From Anaerolineales bacterium (GTDB lineage Bacteria > Chloroflexota > Anaerolineae > Anaerolineales > Villigracilaceae): a stretch of DNA of 64,000 nucleotides. This document shows, piece by piece, positions 54,900-64,000 of the stretch. The notes under the pieces are model-generated. The model was given only the letters and a program-made list of their open reading frames with translations. It searched no databases and had not been told where the DNA came from. The DNA is taken from assembly GCA_016927315.1 (NCBI GenBank), contig JAFGMV010000053.1:29771-93770 (forward strand). Reading direction: 5' to 3'. Both the position numbers and the translations under genes were made by a program. How positions within the stretch are numbered: the stretch's first letter is position 1; each line of letters starts with the position of its first letter.

Positions 54900-55091
54900 C
54901 TACTCTTCAATCCGTATCAGATGAATTACTTTATTCATCATCCCGCGGATAACCGGAGTATCTACATGCTCAATAGTCTGATGCAATTTTCTCAGTCCCA
55001 GAGCTTTGACAGTACCCTTTTGATCCTTGGGATATCCAATTGGACTTTTAACCAGTGTGAAACGCACTGTTTTTCCATTGCGTTTAGGCAT
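54900..55091 (-). CDS. rpmD: 50S ribosomal protein uL30
   Basis: 63 aa. [20 protein letters not shown] and [16 protein letters not shown] are typical. Starts at ATG 55091 after GGAGG; the start overlaps the rpsE stop by 8 bp. Confidence 0.97.
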   Translation of the reverse strand: MPKRNGKTVRFTLVKSPIGYPKDQKGTVKALGLRKLHQTIEHVDTPVIRGMMNKVIHLIRIEE

Positions 55092-55626
55092 CTTGTTTCC
55101 TCCGTTCCCAGAACGGCATAAGATCCTGAACTTGCTTACCACGCCGGGCAGCTTCTTCACGAGGTGACTTCATCTGTTCCAGTGCTCTGAAAGTAGCCTG
55201 TACAACATTCAGTACATTTGCACTACCCATTGATTTGGTCAGGATATCACGGATACCCGCGGCTTCCAATACTGCACGCACGCCGCCAGCTGCAATAACG
55301 CCGGTACCAGGTGATGCCGGTTTCAACAAAACGCGCGCACCCGCAATCTTTCCTAATGCCTGATGCGGAATTGTTGTTCCAGCCAAATTTACAAGATGGA
55401 GGTCTTTTCGAGCCCGTTCCGAGGCCTTTCGCATGGCATCCGGTACGGCATTGGCTTTACCAACTCCCATACCGACACTGCCCTTTCCATCACCGATTAC
55501 AACTGTCACACGAAACTGGAAACGACGTCCACCTTTTACTACTTTGGCCACACGCGCAATCTCAATTACGCGCTCGTCATACCCATCGTGTTCAACTTGA
55601 TCAGCGGCTTTTTTGAACTCTGCCAT
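55084..55626 (-). CDS. rpsE: 30S ribosomal protein uS5
   Basis: 180 aa. [21 protein letters not shown] and [20 protein letters not shown] are typical. ATG 55626 after GGAG, rather than the TTG four codons upstream. Decoding-fidelity protein. Confidence 0.98.
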   Translation of the reverse strand: MAEFKKAADQVEHDGYDERVIEIARVAKVVKGGRRFQFRVTVVIGDGKGSVGMGVGKANAVPDAMRKASERARKDLHLVNLAGTTIPHQALGKIAGARVLLKPASPGTGVIAAGGVRAVLEAAGIRDILTKSMGSANVLNVVQATFRALEQMKSPREEAARRGKQVQDLMPFWERRKQDA

Positions 55627-55644
55627 ATTATTCTCCAATCAGGC

Positions 55645-56010
55645 CTAGAATTGCAGGCCACCTTCACGAGCACCATCAGCGACAGCTTTGACACGTCCAA
55701 TATAACGGTAACCACCACGGTCGAAAACTACCTTTGTAATGCCCTTGCTTTTGGCTCTTTCTGCAACAGCCTGGCCAACCAATTCAGCCTGTTCAGTTTT
55801 TGTCTTACCTTTTAACTTTTTTCGCAAATCAGGATCCAGGTTCGAGGCAGAAGCCAGTGTGTGGCTATTCTGATCATCAATTACCTGCGCGTTGATTCCA
55901 GATAAACTTCGATAAACACTCAAACGAGGACAATCTGGGGTACCGGAAACTTTCTTACGGACACGAATATGTCTTCGAATACGAGCTGCAGAGCGACTCT
56001 TGTTAGCCAT
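55645..56010 (-). CDS. rplR: 50S ribosomal protein uL18
   Basis: 121 aa. [20 protein letters not shown] and [19 protein letters not shown] are typical. Binds 5S rRNA. Confidence 0.98.
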   Translation of the reverse strand: MANKSRSAARIRRHIRVRKKVSGTPDCPRLSVYRSLSGINAQVIDDQNSHTLASASNLDPDLRKKLKGKTKTEQAELVGQAVAERAKSKGITKVVFDRGGYRYIGRVKAVADGAREGGLQF

Positions 56011-56013
56011 AAC

Positions 56014-56562
56014 TTACACTCCTCCTTTCCCTGCTTTGCCTGCCTTACGACGGATTCTTTCGCCAGCATAACGCAAGCCTTTGCCATGGTAAGGTTCGGG
56101 GGGACGCAGATTTCGAATTTCCGAGGCAATCTGTCCAACCTGTTCTTTGTCATAGCCCATAATCTTAATCTGTCGTAATTTTCCATCCGCATCGAAACTT
56201 ATTCCATGTGGTGGATCAAGTTCAACTGGATGTGAAAAGCCCAGGTTCAAGACCAGCTTGTCACCATTCATTTCTGCCCGGTAACCTACACCTTCAATTT
56301 CAAGGATAATTTCAAACCCGTTGTTAACTCCATGGACCATATTCGCCAATATTGCTCGAGTTGTTCCATGTAAAGCTCTTTCACTTGGCGCTTCCGAATT
56401 ACGGCTAACCGTAATCACACCATCCTCCATTTTGATTCCAATCAATGGAGAAAATGTACGCTGAAGTTCACCCTTCGGGCCCTTCACTTTGACATTCGAT
56501 CCCTGGATGCTAACATCAACACCACTTGGGACTTCAATCGGCAAACGTCCTACGCGAGACAC
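56014..56562 (-). CDS. rplF: 50S ribosomal protein uL6
   Basis: 182 aa. GTG start at 56562 after AGGAGG, giving the usual SRVGRLPIEVP beginning; a TTG eight codons upstream lies before the RBS and is rejected. C-terminal EPYHGKGLRYAGERIRRKAG is the family signature. Confidence 0.97.
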   Translation of the reverse strand: MSRVGRLPIEVPSGVDVSIQGSNVKVKGPKGELQRTFSPLIGIKMEDGVITVSRNSEAPSERALHGTTRAILANMVHGVNNGFEIILEIEGVGYRAEMNGDKLVLNLGFSHPVELDPPHGISFDADGKLRQIKIMGYDKEQVGQIASEIRNLRPPEPYHGKGLRYAGERIRRKAGKAGKGGV

Positions 56563-56579
56563 AGTACCTACCTCCTCGC

Positions 56580-56993
56580 TTACCAAACTTTACAAAGGAT
56601 TTCGCCGCCCACACCCAACTGGCGAGCACGCTGCCCGGTCATTACACCTTTTGGTGTAGACAGAATAGCAATGCCAATCCCCGATAACACCCAGGGAATA
56701 TCCTGTTTCTTTGTATAAATACGACGACCCGGTTTACTAACTCGCTCCAGGCCAGTAATCACTGGATGACGCTGACGGCGCTCACCAACATATTTAATGC
56801 GCAGGCGCAATATTTTATGATTGGCGCTTTGACCATCAACTACTTCATAATCTTCCACGTAACCCTCATCTTGTAAAATCTTGGCAATTTCCAACTTGAT
56901 TTTAGAATTGGGCATCGCGACAGAAACATGTCCAGCTAATACCGCGTTTCGAACGCGTGTCAACATATCAGCAATGGGATCAGATACACTCAT
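56580..56993 (-). CDS. rpsH: 30S ribosomal protein uS8
   Basis: 137 aa. Starts [18 protein letters not shown] and ends with the [20 protein letters not shown] segment. GGAGGTGATAAT before ATG. Also a known translational regulator of the spc operon in other bacteria. Confidence 0.98.
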   Translation of the reverse strand: MSVSDPIADMLTRVRNAVLAGHVSVAMPNSKIKLEIAKILQDEGYVEDYEVVDGQSANHKILRLRIKYVGERRQRHPVITGLERVSKPGRRIYTKKQDIPWVLSGIGIAILSTPKGVMTGQRARQLGVGGEILCKVW

Positions 56994-57011
56994 ATTATCA
57001 CCTCCGACCGG

Positions 57012-57194
57012 CTACCAGGATGATTTCACTACGCCGGGGATTTTTCCTTCCAACGCCAATTCTCGGAAGCAAATACGGCATAAGCCAAACCGGCGAATGT
57101 ATCCACGCGGACGTCCACAACGGTGACAGCGATTTCGGACCTGAACAGATCTCCGTCTTCGCATCTCACGATATTGCATACATTTCTTAGCCAT
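57012..57194 (-). CDS. rpsZ: 30S ribosomal protein uS14, zinc (type Z) form
   Basis: 60 aa. Two zinc pairs, CHRC (C23, C26) and CRIC (C39, C42), mark the short zinc-binding type. Begins [10 protein letters not shown]. Three bp after rplE. Confidence 0.97.
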   Translation of the reverse strand: MAKKCMQYREMRRRRSVQVRNRCHRCGRPRGYIRRFGLCRICFRELALEGKIPGVVKSSW

Positions 57195-57197
57195 ATA

Positions 57198-57743
57198 TTA
57201 TGCGTCCTTTCTGAATGGCATCCCAAGCAATTGCAACATCAAGCGTGCTTGGTCATCTGTCTTGGCGGTGGTCACAATTGTGATTTCCATCCCGCGCAAT
57301 TTATCGATCTTATCGTACTCAATCTCCGGAAATACGAGTTGGTCTTTCAAACCCAATGTGTAATTTCCTCTGCCATCAAAAGCTTCACTGGAAATACCGT
57401 GAAAGTCTCTAACACGGGGTAAGGCAATATTCATCAAACGATCCAGGAATGCCCACATGCGTTCACCACGCAGCGTAACTTTTGTGCCAATCACGCGTCC
57501 TTCGCGCAGTTTAAATGCTGCAATATTCTTTCGAGACTTAATCAACACCGGTTTCTGGCCAACAATCTTGGTAAGATCTTCCGCCGCAAATTCAATTGCC
57601 TTCGGGTTATCAAGAGCTTCACCCAGACCGATATTGACAACTACTTTTTCGATCCTTGGCACCTGCATAACATTCTTGCACTCGAATGCCTTTAACAGAG
57701 CTGGTACGATTTCTTTTTGATACCTTTCCTTCATACGGTTCAT
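57198..57743 (-). CDS. rplE: 50S ribosomal protein uL5
   Basis: 181 aa. ATG 57743 after GGAG; upstream in-frame starts are less likely. Signature [19 protein letters not shown] and [17 protein letters not shown]. Binds 5S rRNA. Confidence 0.97.
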   Translation of the reverse strand: MNRMKERYQKEIVPALLKAFECKNVMQVPRIEKVVVNIGLGEALDNPKAIEFAAEDLTKIVGQKPVLIKSRKNIAAFKLREGRVIGTKVTLRGERMWAFLDRLMNIALPRVRDFHGISSEAFDGRGNYTLGLKDQLVFPEIEYDKIDKLRGMEITIVTTAKTDDQARLMLQLLGMPFRKDA

Positions 57744-57765
57744 ATCAACGCTCCAACTTCGCTGC

Positions 57766-58095
57766 CTAGTCAATCACTGCCTGGCATTTTTTACATATTC
57801 GATGGGCACCAGTTTCTTCACGCTGTACAGCAACTCGAACCGCTTCATTGCACTTCGGGCAAACCAGCATAACATTTGAAATGTCCATTGGACCTTCATA
57901 TTTGATCAGCCCACCAGGAATGTTCTTCCCTTTTGACTGGGTTTGTCGCTGATGCTTGGTGCGGATATTGACGCCTTGTACAACAATCCGATGTTCTTCT
58001 GGCAAGACGTTGATCACCTCACCACGCTTTCCTTTATCTTCAAAGCGACCACTGATCACTTCTACTGTATCGCCTTTTCGAATCTTTACCTTCAT
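57766..58095 (-). CDS. rplX: 50S ribosomal protein uL24
   Basis: 109 aa. KOW motif ([20 protein letters not shown]). The C-terminal CPKC/CKKC pairs (C79, C82, C101, C104) suggest an intact zinc ribbon. Confidence 0.97.
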   Translation of the reverse strand: MKVKIRKGDTVEVISGRFEDKGKRGEVINVLPEEHRIVVQGVNIRTKHQRQTQSKGKNIPGGLIKYEGPMDISNVMLVCPKCNEAVRVAVQREETGAHRICKKCQAVID

Positions 58096-58115
58096 GATTT
58101 TGCTCCTACGCTGGC

Positions 58116-58487
58116 TTAAAGCACTTCCGGCGCCAACGATACAATCTTTGTGTACCCTTTTTCACGCAGTTCACGTGCAACAGGGCCAAAGATACGACTG
58201 CCTTGAGGATTCTTGCCATCGTTATCAAGGATTACTGCAGCATTATCATCAAAGCGGATGTAGGAACCGTCATCGCGTCGCCACTCTTTTTTACAGCGCA
58301 CGATCACAGCACGTACAAGCTCACTCTTCTTAACAGAACCTTGCGGAGTAGCGGATTTTACAGTCGCTACAACCAGGTCTCCAATCGTTGCGTTTTTCCG
58401 ACCAGAACCACCCAGAACCCGGATAACCAGCAATTCACGGGCGCCGGAATTGTCAGCAACTTTTAGACGCGATTCCTGCTGAATCAT
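58116..58487 (-). CDS. rplN: 50S ribosomal protein uL14
   Basis: 123 aa. [20 protein letters not shown] and [14 protein letters not shown] are typical. Forms a bridge with 16S rRNA. Confidence 0.98.
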   Translation of the reverse strand: MIQQESRLKVADNSGARELLVIRVLGGSGRKNATIGDLVVATVKSATPQGSVKKSELVRAVIVRCKKEWRRDDGSYIRFDDNAAVILDNDGKNPQGSRIFGPVARELREKGYTKIVSLAPEVL

Positions 58488-58490
58488 GAC

Positions 58491-58763
58491 CTACTCTCCT
58501 ACTCCAGCATCCGCTGTACGTGTCTCGCGCTTCAATACGGTTTCAACCACCCAATGCTTTTCCTTGGATATCGGTTTACTCTCGACAATTTGCACCTGAT
58601 CACCAATCATGCAGTTTTGTTCATCATGAGCCTTGACACGTTTACTGGAATGAACGGTTTTCTTGTACAATGGATGACGATAAGTCCGCGTGATTTCAAC
58701 TACAACTGTTTTATCCATTTTGTTGCTGGTAACAACACCAGTTAATCGGCGACGATTGTTCAT
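58491..58763 (-). CDS. rpsQ: 30S ribosomal protein uS17
   Basis: 90 aa. [20 protein letters not shown] and HPLYKKTV are typical. Starts overlapping the rpmC stop by 4 bp. Confidence 0.98.
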   Translation of the reverse strand: MNNRRRLTGVVTSNKMDKTVVVEITRTYRHPLYKKTVHSSKRVKAHDEQNCMIGDQVQIVESKPISKEKHWVVETVLKRETRTADAGVGE

Positions 58764-58972
58764 GCTTCACCTTCTACTTCAGGATTGCCCACGCGCTCGT
58801 TCAAAATTGTTTCCATACGGGCAATTTCACGACGCATGATGCGCAGACGGCTGGTATCAGTCAACTGACCAGTAACTTGCTGAAAACGAAAATTCATCAG
58901 CTCTTCACGGGCATCCGCCAGCTTGGCCTTGATTTCTTCACTTTCTAAGGCGCGTAATTCACTGGGGTTCAT
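58760..58972 (-). CDS. rpmC: 50S ribosomal protein uL29
   Basis: 70 aa, helical hairpin with [14 protein letters not shown] and [14 protein letters not shown]. Start overlaps the rplP stop by 4 bp. Confidence 0.97.
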   Translation of the reverse strand: MNPSELRALESEEIKAKLADAREELMNFRFQQVTGQLTDTSRLRIMRREIARMETILNERVGNPEVEGEA

Positions 58973-59394
58973 GACTGCTCTCCTGCATCCAAACGGGTTA
59001 CAATCTTGGTCTTGATCGGGAATTTATACTGGGCCAGGCGTAAAGCCTCTACTGCAATTTCCTCAGACAGACCACCGATTTCAAACATTACCCGACCAGG
59101 TTTAACCACTGCAACATAATATTCCACGCTGCCTTTCCCCTTCCCCATCCGGGTTTCAGCGGCCCGGTGAGTATATGGTTTGGCCGGAAATATCCGGATC
59201 CAAATCTTGCCGCGGCGTTTCATTGCGCGCACGATCGCTCGACGGGCAGCTTCAATCTGCCGTGCAGTAATCCAGCCCGGTTCCAGAGCCTGCAGCCCGA
59301 ATTCACCAAAGCTGACTTCTGCACCTCGAAGCGCTTTTCCCTGCATGCGACCTCGCATCTGCTTTCGCCACTTTACACGTTTTGGCATTAACAT
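58969..59394 (-). CDS. rplP: 50S ribosomal protein uL16
   Basis: 141 aa. [20 protein letters not shown] and [19 protein letters not shown] are typical. ATG 59394 after AGAGG. Near the A site in the 50S subunit. Confidence 0.97.
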   Translation of the reverse strand: MLMPKRVKWRKQMRGRMQGKALRGAEVSFGEFGLQALEPGWITARQIEAARRAIVRAMKRRGKIWIRIFPAKPYTHRAAETRMGKGKGSVEYYVAVVKPGRVMFEIGGLSEEIAVEALRLAQYKFPIKTKIVTRLDAGEQS

Positions 59395-59418
59395 CGCAAA
59401 AACCTCTCTTTACAACGA

Positions 59419-60168
59419 CTATTTGCTTACGTACACGCCTTCAGTCGTTTCAGCCTTCTCTTCAATTTCGGGCACAGCCTCGCCCTTGTATATCCATACT
59501 TTGACGCCAATGCTGCCATAGGTAGTATGAGCTTCTGTTTGACAAAAATCAATATTCGCCCGCAGAGTCTGCAGAGGCACACGACCTTCCCGCAGCCAGA
59601 CTGTTCGCGCCATTTCAGCGCCTGTCAGACGGCCGCCAACCTGAATCTTAATTCCTTCAGCTCCCTGATTCATGGCCTGCTGTATCGCACGTTTCATAGC
59701 GCGTCGATAACTGATACGCCGCTGAAGTTGATCTGCCACATTCACAGCAACCAGGAAGGCGTCTGTATCCGGAGATCCAATTTCCTTAATATCCAGATCT
59801 ACCTTCTTGCCAACCAAAGTCTCAAGGCATTCACGGATTTTCTTGACCGCCTCACCTTTTCGACCAATCAAAATTCCGGGCTTTGCTGTATGAATAGCAA
59901 CTCTTATCTTTCCAGGATAACGTTCGACTTCGATCTTCGAAACACCAGCCCGCCTCTGCATAATCGCCTCAGGCATATTCTTGCGCAAAGCCTCAACTTC
60001 AGCATTAGCCGCGGTCCCACCCTTTGAGGTGACACCCATTAACAGGGCGCGTATGGCCAAATCCTGTTTCAACTGCTCACGATACTGAGTACCTTCAGCA
60101 AACCAGCGGCCTCGCCAAACCTGGTTGATCCCCAATCGAAATCCAACTGGATGAACTTTTCGACCCAT
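59419..60168 (-). CDS. rpsC: 30S ribosomal protein uS3
   Basis: 249 aa. ATG 60168 after AAGGAGA gives MGRKVHPVGFRLGINQVWRG. KH domain (PGILIGRKGEAVKKIRECL) and the basic C-terminal region VWIYKGEAVP. The tail after EEKAETTEGVYVSK is long. Confidence 0.97.
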   Translation of the reverse strand: MGRKVHPVGFRLGINQVWRGRWFAEGTQYREQLKQDLAIRALLMGVTSKGGTAANAEVEALRKNMPEAIMQRRAGVSKIEVERYPGKIRVAIHTAKPGILIGRKGEAVKKIRECLETLVGKKVDLDIKEIGSPDTDAFLVAVNVADQLQRRISYRRAMKRAIQQAMNQGAEGIKIQVGGRLTGAEMARTVWLREGRVPLQTLRANIDFCQTEAHTTYGSIGVKVWIYKGEAVPEIEEKAETTEGVYVSK

Positions 60169-60190
60169 AATATCTCCTTGATCCTTTCCG

Positions 60191-60532
60191 TCAGGCTTCC
60201 CGCTCACTCAGCACAACAGTAACGTGGGAGGCACGGTGCAGAATCGGTTTGAAACGCCCACGCGCTCCAAAACGACGCCATTTTCTGGTAGGAGCTTCGT
60301 CCGCAACAATTTTTGAAATGTACAGGTCATCCCGGCTTACACCAAAGTTTTCTTCAGCATTGGATATGGCCGAAGCCAACAACTTACGAACCGGCTTTGC
60401 TGCCCGTTTGGGGATAAACTGCAAAACCTGCATAGCCTGGACAACATCCTTACCGCGCACCAGATTTATCACCAAGCGGACCTTCTGGGATGAGACTGGT
60501 AAAAACCGTAATTGGGCATGGACATCAGTCAT
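60191..60532 (-). CDS. rplV: 50S ribosomal protein uL22
   Basis: 113 aa. RFLPVSSQKVRLVINLVRGK and the beta-hairpin HVTVVLSERE are typical. Lines the exit tunnel. Confidence 0.97.
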   Translation of the reverse strand: MTDVHAQLRFLPVSSQKVRLVINLVRGKDVVQAMQVLQFIPKRAAKPVRKLLASAISNAEENFGVSRDDLYISKIVADEAPTRKWRRFGARGRFKPILHRASHVTVVLSEREA

Positions 60533-60536
60533 CGGA

Positions 60537-60809
60537 TTACTCCTTCCCCTTTCCTGTCAGGTGCCCGCGAAAAGTGCGTGTCGGGGCGAATTCACCCAAG
60601 CGATGACCGACCATATTTTCAGTTATATAGATCGGAACGTGGCGACGGCCATCGTGGATGGCAATCGTATGCCCCACCATTTGCGGGAAGATTACGCTCG
60701 CGCGACTCCAGGTACGAATTACTTTCTTCTCGTTTTTCTGGTTCATCGTTTCGATCTTTTGTAACAACTTCGGGGCAATAAATGGCCCTTTTTTCAACGA
60801 TCGTGACAT
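60537..60809 (-). CDS. rpsS: 30S ribosomal protein uS19
   Basis: 90 aa. [38 protein letters not shown] and [15 protein letters not shown] are typical. Confidence 0.98.
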   Translation of the reverse strand: MSRSLKKGPFIAPKLLQKIETMNQKNEKKVIRTWSRASVIFPQMVGHTIAIHDGRRHVPIYITENMVGHRLGEFAPTRTFRGHLTGKGKE

Positions 60810-60894
60810 ATCTGCTTACCTCATTTGCTTATCTGGCGGCATGTCTGTACCTTACGAACCGGATACGCTTTCAAAACCGCCATTATCAGCCGCC

Positions 60895-61728
60895 TTATCT
60901 TGACTTGCTCCGGCGGCGCACAATGAACTTATCAGTTTTCTTATTCCGACGGGTCTTGTAACCTAATGTCGGTTTACCCCAAGGGGTCTTTGGCCCAGGC
61001 ATACCAATTGGCTGACGTCCTTCGCCGCCTCCATGTGGATGGTCGCGAGGACTCATCGCAGAGCCGCGTACCGTCGGGCGAATACCCATATGGCGTTTCC
61101 GCCCGGCTTTTCCTAATTTTATGTTGGAATGATCAACATTTCCAACTTGCCCAATCGTAGCATAACAAGTCTGGCGTACCAGACGTACTTCACCGGAAGG
61201 CATACGAATTTGGGCATAATCACCCTCTTTTGCCAATAACTGAGCAGAAGCACCGGCTGAACGCACAAGTTGCCCGCCTTTTCCTTCATTGAGTTCAATG
61301 TTATGGATCATGGTACCAACCGGGATATTTGCAATCGGCAAACTGTTACCAGGCCGAATCTCAGCATTTGGCCCAGACATGACCGTGTCACCCACTTTAA
61401 GGTTCACCGGGGCAATGATATAGCGCTTTTCACCATCAGCATAAAACAACAGCGCCAATCGCGCAGTTCGGTTAGGATCATATTCAATCGCCGAAACCTT
61501 GGCAGGGATGTTGGCTTTATTACGTTTAAAATCAACCAGGCGAATGTGGCGACGATGTCCACCACCTCGGTGCCGAACGGTCACCCGACCAAAAGAGTTA
61601 CGGCCGCCATGCTTTCGCAAAGGAACCAGCAAAGAACGTTCAGGGGTTGATTTTGTGATCTCTTCAAAAGTATATCCGGTCATATCGCGCCGACCAGGGG
61701 TTACCGGTTTGTATTTTTTTACAGCCAT
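60895..61728 (-). CDS. rplB: 50S ribosomal protein uL2
   Basis: 277 aa. [17 protein letters not shown] start; [20 protein letters not shown] and the active-site loop [14 protein letters not shown] are intact. The stop codon is followed by an 85-bp gap to rpsS, longer than other gaps in the cluster. ATG overlaps the rplW stop by one base. Confidence 0.98.
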   Translation of the reverse strand: MAVKKYKPVTPGRRDMTGYTFEEITKSTPERSLLVPLRKHGGRNSFGRVTVRHRGGGHRRHIRLVDFKRNKANIPAKVSAIEYDPNRTARLALLFYADGEKRYIIAPVNLKVGDTVMSGPNAEIRPGNSLPIANIPVGTMIHNIELNEGKGGQLVRSAGASAQLLAKEGDYAQIRMPSGEVRLVRQTCYATIGQVGNVDHSNIKLGKAGRKRHMGIRPTVRGSAMSPRDHPHGGGEGRQPIGMPGPKTPWGKPTLGYKTRRNKKTDKFIVRRRSKSR

Positions 61729-62027
61729 TACTGCACCCCTTCAAAAATATCTAGGGATTGACCCTCTGCCAGTGTGATGATCGCTTTCTTATAACCGGGT
61801 TTCCGTACCATTAAACGACGATTACGGCGGCGACCACGTTTTGCAGGGGTGTTGATTATATTTACACGAACGACATCCACTTCATACAGACGCTCAATCG
61901 CATCTTTAACCATGGTTTTGGTAGCTTCTTGAGCAACTTCAAAAACATATTGGTTAAGCTTGCTGGATTGATAATTTGATTTTTCTGTAATCAATGGGCG
62001 GCGGAGGATATCATAAATCGTAATCAT
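61728..62027 (-). CDS. rplW: 50S ribosomal protein uL23
   Basis: 99 aa. [17 protein letters not shown] start, [16 protein letters not shown] loop. Docking site for exit-tunnel factors. Confidence 0.97.
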   Translation of the reverse strand: MITIYDILRRPLITEKSNYQSSKLNQYVFEVAQEATKTMVKDAIERLYEVDVVRVNIINTPAKRGRRRNRRLMVRKPGYKKAIITLAEGQSLDIFEGVQ

Positions 62028-62036
62028 TTTTACCTC

Positions 62037-62666
62037 CTATCCTAAATGCGCTTCCAAAACTTCAAGCGTCTTGACAGGGAGAACCAGTTTTTCAAAACCC
62101 AGCAAATCCCGAATGTTCAGGTAGCTGGCCAATAAAACTTTGGCATCGGGCAGGTTATCTGTCGAGCGCATCACTGCTTCATATTCCTGGTTCTTCTCTG
62201 GCAACAACACCAGGGCGCTGGAATCGCCAACCAGACGTGTCAGCGCTTCAGCCATCAACCGGGTTTTGGGTTCTGTCAGGGCGAACTCATCGACCAAAAC
62301 AACACCCATATCCTTTGCCTTCACAGAAAGAGCCGAGCGCAAGGCACTCTGGCGCATCTTCTTGGGCATTTTCTGTGTATAACTACGGGGTTGGGGTGTA
62401 TGGATTTTTCCGCCGCCAGCCCACTGCGCAGCACGGATTGAGCCGGTTCGTGCCCGGCCAGTACCTTTTTGACGCCAGGGTTTATGACCGCCGCCGCTTA
62501 CTTCTGAACGTGTTTTGGTCTTATGAGTACCTAACCGTGCGTTCGCCATCTGACGGACATAAGCCTGGTGCATCAGGTCTACGTTTATCGGGGCTTCGAA
62601 AACTTTGGCGGGTAAATCTACCTCGCGAAGTTTCTTGCCTTCCATATTGAAAACATCTACTTTCAT
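62037..62666 (-). CDS. rplD: 50S ribosomal protein uL4
   Basis: 209 aa. ATG 62666 after GGGAG. The internal loop KTKTRSEVSGGGHKPWRQKG and GTGRARTGSIRAAQWAGGG line the tunnel. In other bacteria uL4 represses its own S10 operon. Confidence 0.97.
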   Translation of the reverse strand: MKVDVFNMEGKKLREVDLPAKVFEAPINVDLMHQAYVRQMANARLGTHKTKTRSEVSGGGHKPWRQKGTGRARTGSIRAAQWAGGGKIHTPQPRSYTQKMPKKMRQSALRSALSVKAKDMGVVLVDEFALTEPKTRLMAEALTRLVGDSSALVLLPEKNQEYEAVMRSTDNLPDAKVLLASYLNIRDLLGFEKLVLPVKTLEVLEAHLG

Positions 62667-62694
62667 CGCAGTCTTGCTCCCATTCAATCAGCGC

Positions 62695-63321
62695 TTATTG
62701 CTTGCGCGCTTCCTTAATCATTACCAGGCCGCCTTTTGGCCCGGGGACTGCGCCATTTACACCGATTAAATTTCGTTCCGTATCTACCAGAACAATTTTC
62801 AATCCTTGCGATGTAACACGTTCACGTCCCATATGACCAGGGCCACGTGCGCCTTTATAAACACGACCCGGAGTGGTTCCAGCGCCTCTTGATCCTGGGG
62901 CGCGCTGACGATCTGACTGACCATGGGTGATTGGACCACCCTTGAAACCATGACGCTTCATGGCTCCTTGAAAGCCTTTCCCCTTACTGGTGCCAATCAC
63001 ATCGACGCGCTCACCAACGGCAAACAATTCAACAGTCAGCTTGTCACCAACATTCAATTCATCCTTGGTACGGAATTCACGCAAAAAACGCAAAGGAGGT
63101 AACTCAGTCACCTTTAAGTGGCCTAATTGACCACCAGTCAGGCGTTTCGGATTTACCTCTCCAAAGCCAAGTTGGACCGCAGAATACCCGTTCTTTTCAG
63201 GATTACGAACCTGGGTGACATAGCAAGGCCCAGCTTCAATGAGCGTAACCGGAAGTGCGGCGCCCGCATCATCAAAAAGCTGGGTCATTCCAACCTTTTT
63301 TCCAATAAGCCCTTTCAACAT
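62695..63321 (-). CDS. rplC: 50S ribosomal protein uL3
   Basis: 208 aa. ATG 63321 after AAGGAG, giving [38 protein letters not shown] loop is typical. The gap to rpsJ is about 230 bp. Confidence 0.97.
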   Translation of the reverse strand: MLKGLIGKKVGMTQLFDDAGAALPVTLIEAGPCYVTQVRNPEKNGYSAVQLGFGEVNPKRLTGGQLGHLKVTELPPLRFLREFRTKDELNVGDKLTVELFAVGERVDVIGTSKGKGFQGAMKRHGFKGGPITHGQSDRQRAPGSRGAGTTPGRVYKGARGPGHMGRERVTSQGLKIVLVDTERNLIGVNGAVPGPKGGLVMIKEARKQ

Positions 63322-63551
63322 GCTCAATTTTCTCCTTCAAAAGAGTATTTGGACACATAGATCTATATGCCCGCAAGACTGTCAACCTGGGCTGAGGTTG
63401 CATCATCTCGCTAGCAGCACAGTTAGTTAGCCTGCCGCAGAGCTTGTTTTTGAGGTCTGCGAACAAAACAACTCTTGCACTGCCTAATACAAAGTTCGAT
63501 CCGTCAGGCGCCATAACGTTTCGACGACGCCCGACTTCTCTCACTGAATAT
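63322..63551 (-). promoter_or_regulatory. Unusually long rpsJ-rplC spacer, possible leader
   Basis: 230 bp in a cluster where most gaps are under 30 bp. The minus-strand RNA can form hairpins CAACCT-N6-AGGTTG (63383-63400) and CGCAGA...TCTGCG (about 63435-63460). No gene: a 90-codon frame here overlaps rplC and has no RBS. Could hold a site for ribosomal-protein feedback. Confidence 0.45.
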
Positions 63552-63860
63552 CTATATTTTTATTTCAATGTCCACGCCCGCCGGTAGGTTAAGACGCATC
63601 AGCATATCAATCGTCTTTGAGTCGGGATCGAGAACATCAATCAGACGATTGTGTGTACGGATCTCAAAGTGCTCGTGAGAGTCTTTATCAATAAAGGTAG
63701 AGCGCCGTATTGTAAACCGTTCCAGCTTTGTTGGCAAGGGTACAGGCCCAACAACATGCGCGCCGCTTCGTTCTGCTGTCTCAACAATCCGCTTTGCGGA
63801 CTGGTCGAGCACACGATGATCATAAGCCTTCAGGCGGATACGAATTTTTTGCTTGGTCAT
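63552..63860 (-). CDS. rpsJ: 30S ribosomal protein uS10
   Basis: 102 aa. ATG 63860 after [24 protein letters not shown] and [17 protein letters not shown] are typical. 16 bp after tuf. Also a transcription-antitermination partner (NusE). Confidence 0.97.
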   Translation of the reverse strand: MTKQKIRIRLKAYDHRVLDQSAKRIVETAERSGAHVVGPVPLPTKLERFTIRRSTFIDKDSHEHFEIRTHNRLIDVLDPDSKTIDMLMRLNLPAGVDIEIKI

Positions 63861-63876
63861 TGAAATTTCACCTATC

Positions 63877-64000
63877 TTATTCAATAATCTTGGTGACGAC
63901 GCCCGCACCAACGGTCAGGCCGCCTTCACGAATGGCGAAATTCGAACCCTGCTCCAGCGCCACCGGTACGATCAGTTCCACCGTCAGGTTCACATTGTCG
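63877..64000 (-). CDS. tuf: Elongation factor Tu, C-terminal end (partial)
   Basis: The 41 visible codons end in a TAA at 63879-63877 and read [17 protein letters not shown], then [20 protein letters not shown], which is the EF-Tu domain 3 end. The gene continues beyond 64000. Standard position just before rpsJ. Confidence 0.96.
   Translation of the reverse strand, partial: DNVNLTVELIVPVALEQGSNFAIREGGLTVGAGVVTKIIE

Noticed and set aside
63272..63544. 90-codon minus-strand frame between rpsJ and rplC
   Set aside because: Overlaps the rplC start out of frame, lacks an RBS and has no recognisable homology.

Overview
The window is most likely from an anaerobic member of the Chloroflexota (Anaerolineae-like). 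This rests on the style of the proteins: lipoproteins with Thr-Pro linkers, an RNase J, MvhADG/HdrABC genes, a pyrophosphate-type phosphofructokinase, and the remains of a YD/RHS protein. No rRNA gene is present, so the placement is inference. Roughly the first 46 kb is mixed accessory and housekeeping sequence. The last 17 kb is an almost complete ribosomal-protein supercluster on the minus strand. I found no tRNA, rRNA, CRISPR array or intact transposase.

Layout. 1-3.2 kb: two tandem membrane-fusion adaptors, a TetR regulator beside a perfect operator-like palindrome, and a nucleotide-sugar-epimerase-like SDR. 3.3-3.9 kb: a frameshifted SDR pseudogene. 3.9-7.7 kb (minus): a six-gene unit with a DUF2089 regulator, three further proteins carrying the same short SHOCT-like module, a membrane protein and a membrane-anchored methyltransferase. 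It is driven by a consensus promoter overlapped by palindromes. 8.1-10.1 kb: rnj behind a strong promoter and a ~360-nt structured leader. 10.2-14.4 kb (minus): membrane glycosyltransferase, mutY and pcm, tightly coupled. 14.8-18.1 kb: a small alpha/beta protein, an MBL-fold hydrolase with an altered metal motif, a jelly-roll protein and a UbiA prenyltransferase. 18.5-25.6 kb: hdrC-hdrB-hdrA-mvhD-mvhG-mvhA-protease, coding for an electron-bifurcating group 3c [NiFe]-hydrogenase/heterodisulfide-reductase complex, with overlapping reading frames. 26-29 kb: an MFS exporter, then decayed sequence with a recognisable RHS-core fragment. 29-35 kb: PPi-type pfk, a DUF4349 lipoprotein, and an FHA-winged-helix regulator with a Ser/Thr kinase and a related membrane protein. 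35-38.8 kb: lipoprotein, RarD-like transporter, Cys-rich protein and a response regulator with a degenerate GGDEF domain. 38.9-44.4 kb (minus): copper operon csoR - membrane subtilase - copZ - copA. 44.6-46.7 kb: lipoprotein and a tetrapyrrole-methylase/MazG fusion.

46.8-64 kb (minus, transcribed from high to low coordinates): tuf (partial), rpsJ, rplC, D, W, B, rpsS, rplV, rpsC, rplP, rpmC, rpsQ, rplN, X, E, rpsZ, rpsH, rplF, R, rpsE, rpmD, rplO, secY, adk, map, rpmJ, rpsM, K, D, rpoA, rplQ, truA, rplM, rpsI. infA is absent from its usual place between map and rpmJ, where a promoter-like sequence is seen instead.

The most unusual items are the four-protein SHOCT-module operon with its promoter palindromes, the multi-spanning membrane subtilase inside a copper-export operon, the rnj leader, the FHA-winged-helix/kinase/membrane-module cluster, and a CRP/FNR-like dyad upstream of the Hdr/Mvh operon.
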